Part shown: positions 63,617-64,000 of the stretch, one piece after another
Layout: the number at the start of each line of letters is the position of its first letter
Numbering within the stretch: the first letter of the stretch is position 1
Origin: Gilliamella sp. wkB171
GTDB lineage: Bacteria; Pseudomonadota; Gammaproteobacteria; Enterobacterales; Orbaceae
Direction of reading: 5' to 3'
Length of the DNA: 64,000 nucleotides
Assembly (NCBI RefSeq): GCF_001693755.1
Contig: NZ_LYST01000043.1
Location: forward strand, 62,001 to 126,000
Program-made: the position numbers and the translations under genes
Notes under the pieces: model-generated
Database searches by the model: none
What the model was told of the DNA's origin: nothing
Seen by the model: the letters and a program-made list of their open reading frames with translations, nothing else

Positions 63617-64000
63617 ATGTTAGGAACACAGTGGATAGTAAAAACCTTAAAAGAAAAAGGCGTCACCACCGTTTTTGGATATCCTGGTGGACAAATTATG
63701 CCTCTTTATGACGCTCTTTATGATGGTGGTATTGAACATGTTTTATGCCGCCACGAACAAGGTGCGGCTATGGCAGCCATAGGCTATGCTAGGGCCACCG
63801 GCAAAATTGGCGTTTGTATTGCAACTTCTGGACCCGGGGCAACCAATATTATTACCGGACTTGCTGATGCGTTGATTGATTCGGTTCCGATTGTTGCCAT
63901 AACAGGGCAAGTTCCAAATAAATTAATTGGTACCGATGCATTTCAAGAAGTGGATGTTTTGGGATTATCATTAGCTTGCACTAAACACAGTTATTTAATT
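63617..64000 (+). CDS. ilvG: Acetolactate synthase II large subunit, truncated at window end
   Basis: 128 codons are present of about 550. It opens [20 protein letters not shown] and continues [38 protein letters not shown] (catalytic Glu for ThDP activation), '[20 protein letters not shown]', '[20 protein letters not shown]'. It matches E. coli IlvG rather than IlvI or IlvB ([21 protein letters not shown]). It condenses pyruvate with pyruvate or 2-ketobutyrate in valine/isoleucine synthesis. RBS GAGGAAGAA. Preceded by the ilvL attenuator; the ilvM, ilvE, ilvD and ilvA genes would be expected to follow. Confidence 0.95.
   Translation, partial: MLGTQWIVKTLKEKGVTTVFGYPGGQIMPLYDALYDGGIEHVLCRHEQGAAMAAIGYARATGKIGVCIATSGPGATNIITGLADALIDSVPIVAITGQVPNKLIGTDAFQEVDVLGLSLACTKHSYLI

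Overview
The window is AT-rich chromosomal DNA from a gammaproteobacterium. Almost every gene has a close counterpart in Escherichia coli, and several E. coli gene orders are kept intact: yhdT-panF-prmA-dusB-fis, rbsDACBKR, ribA/pgpB-lapA-lapB, zipA-ligA, tex/greB, ycbX/zapC and yebC-ruvC. The low GC, the compact operons and the divergence from true enterics suggest the Orbaceae (a Gilliamella- or Frischella-like insect-gut symbiont). That placement is an inference from style and protein resemblance; no rRNA gene is present to confirm it. No tRNA, rRNA, insertion sequence or prophage was recognised.

Layout. 1-6.9 kb: end of a SetA-type sugar efflux gene, the metal-exporting ATPase zntA, and a murB-ycaD-birA operon on the minus strand. 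7.5-20.7 kb: a continuous plus-strand block for scavenging nucleotides and nucleosides (deoB, deoD, nupG, adenosine deaminase, cpdB, cdd, a Firmicutes-type pyrimidine nucleoside phosphorylase, ushA, and the glycyl-radical pair yjjI-yjjW). Periplasmic CpdB and UshA release nucleosides, NupG imports them, Add and Cdd deaminate them, DeoD and Pdp cleave them, and DeoB isomerises the pentose phosphate; deoC is absent here. 20.7-23.6 kb: a poorly conserved accessory patch with a secreted lectin-like protein, a small unknown protein and decayed DNA. 23.6-28.2 kb: tex, greB, ycbX, zapC.

28.2-30.6 kb holds the most unusual sequence. A cluster of six GATC sites in 54 bp beside an AT-rich tract is followed by a 16-repeat type I-F-like CRISPR array with no cas genes in the window. 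Pointing away from it, and separated by an AT-rich leader region, is a decayed second array whose repeats remain in 60-bp register.

30.6-64 kb is mostly core: ilvC; the panF-prmA-dusB-fis group; the complete ribose operon with a clear RbsR operator; yebC-ruvC; an acrAB efflux operon; zipA-ligA-luxS-tautomerase; ribA; pgpB-lapAB-tatD-roxA; an MFS transporter; three paralogous inner-membrane lipoproteins around a YghA-type reductase; and at the right edge an ilvL leader peptide, its attenuator and the start of ilvG.
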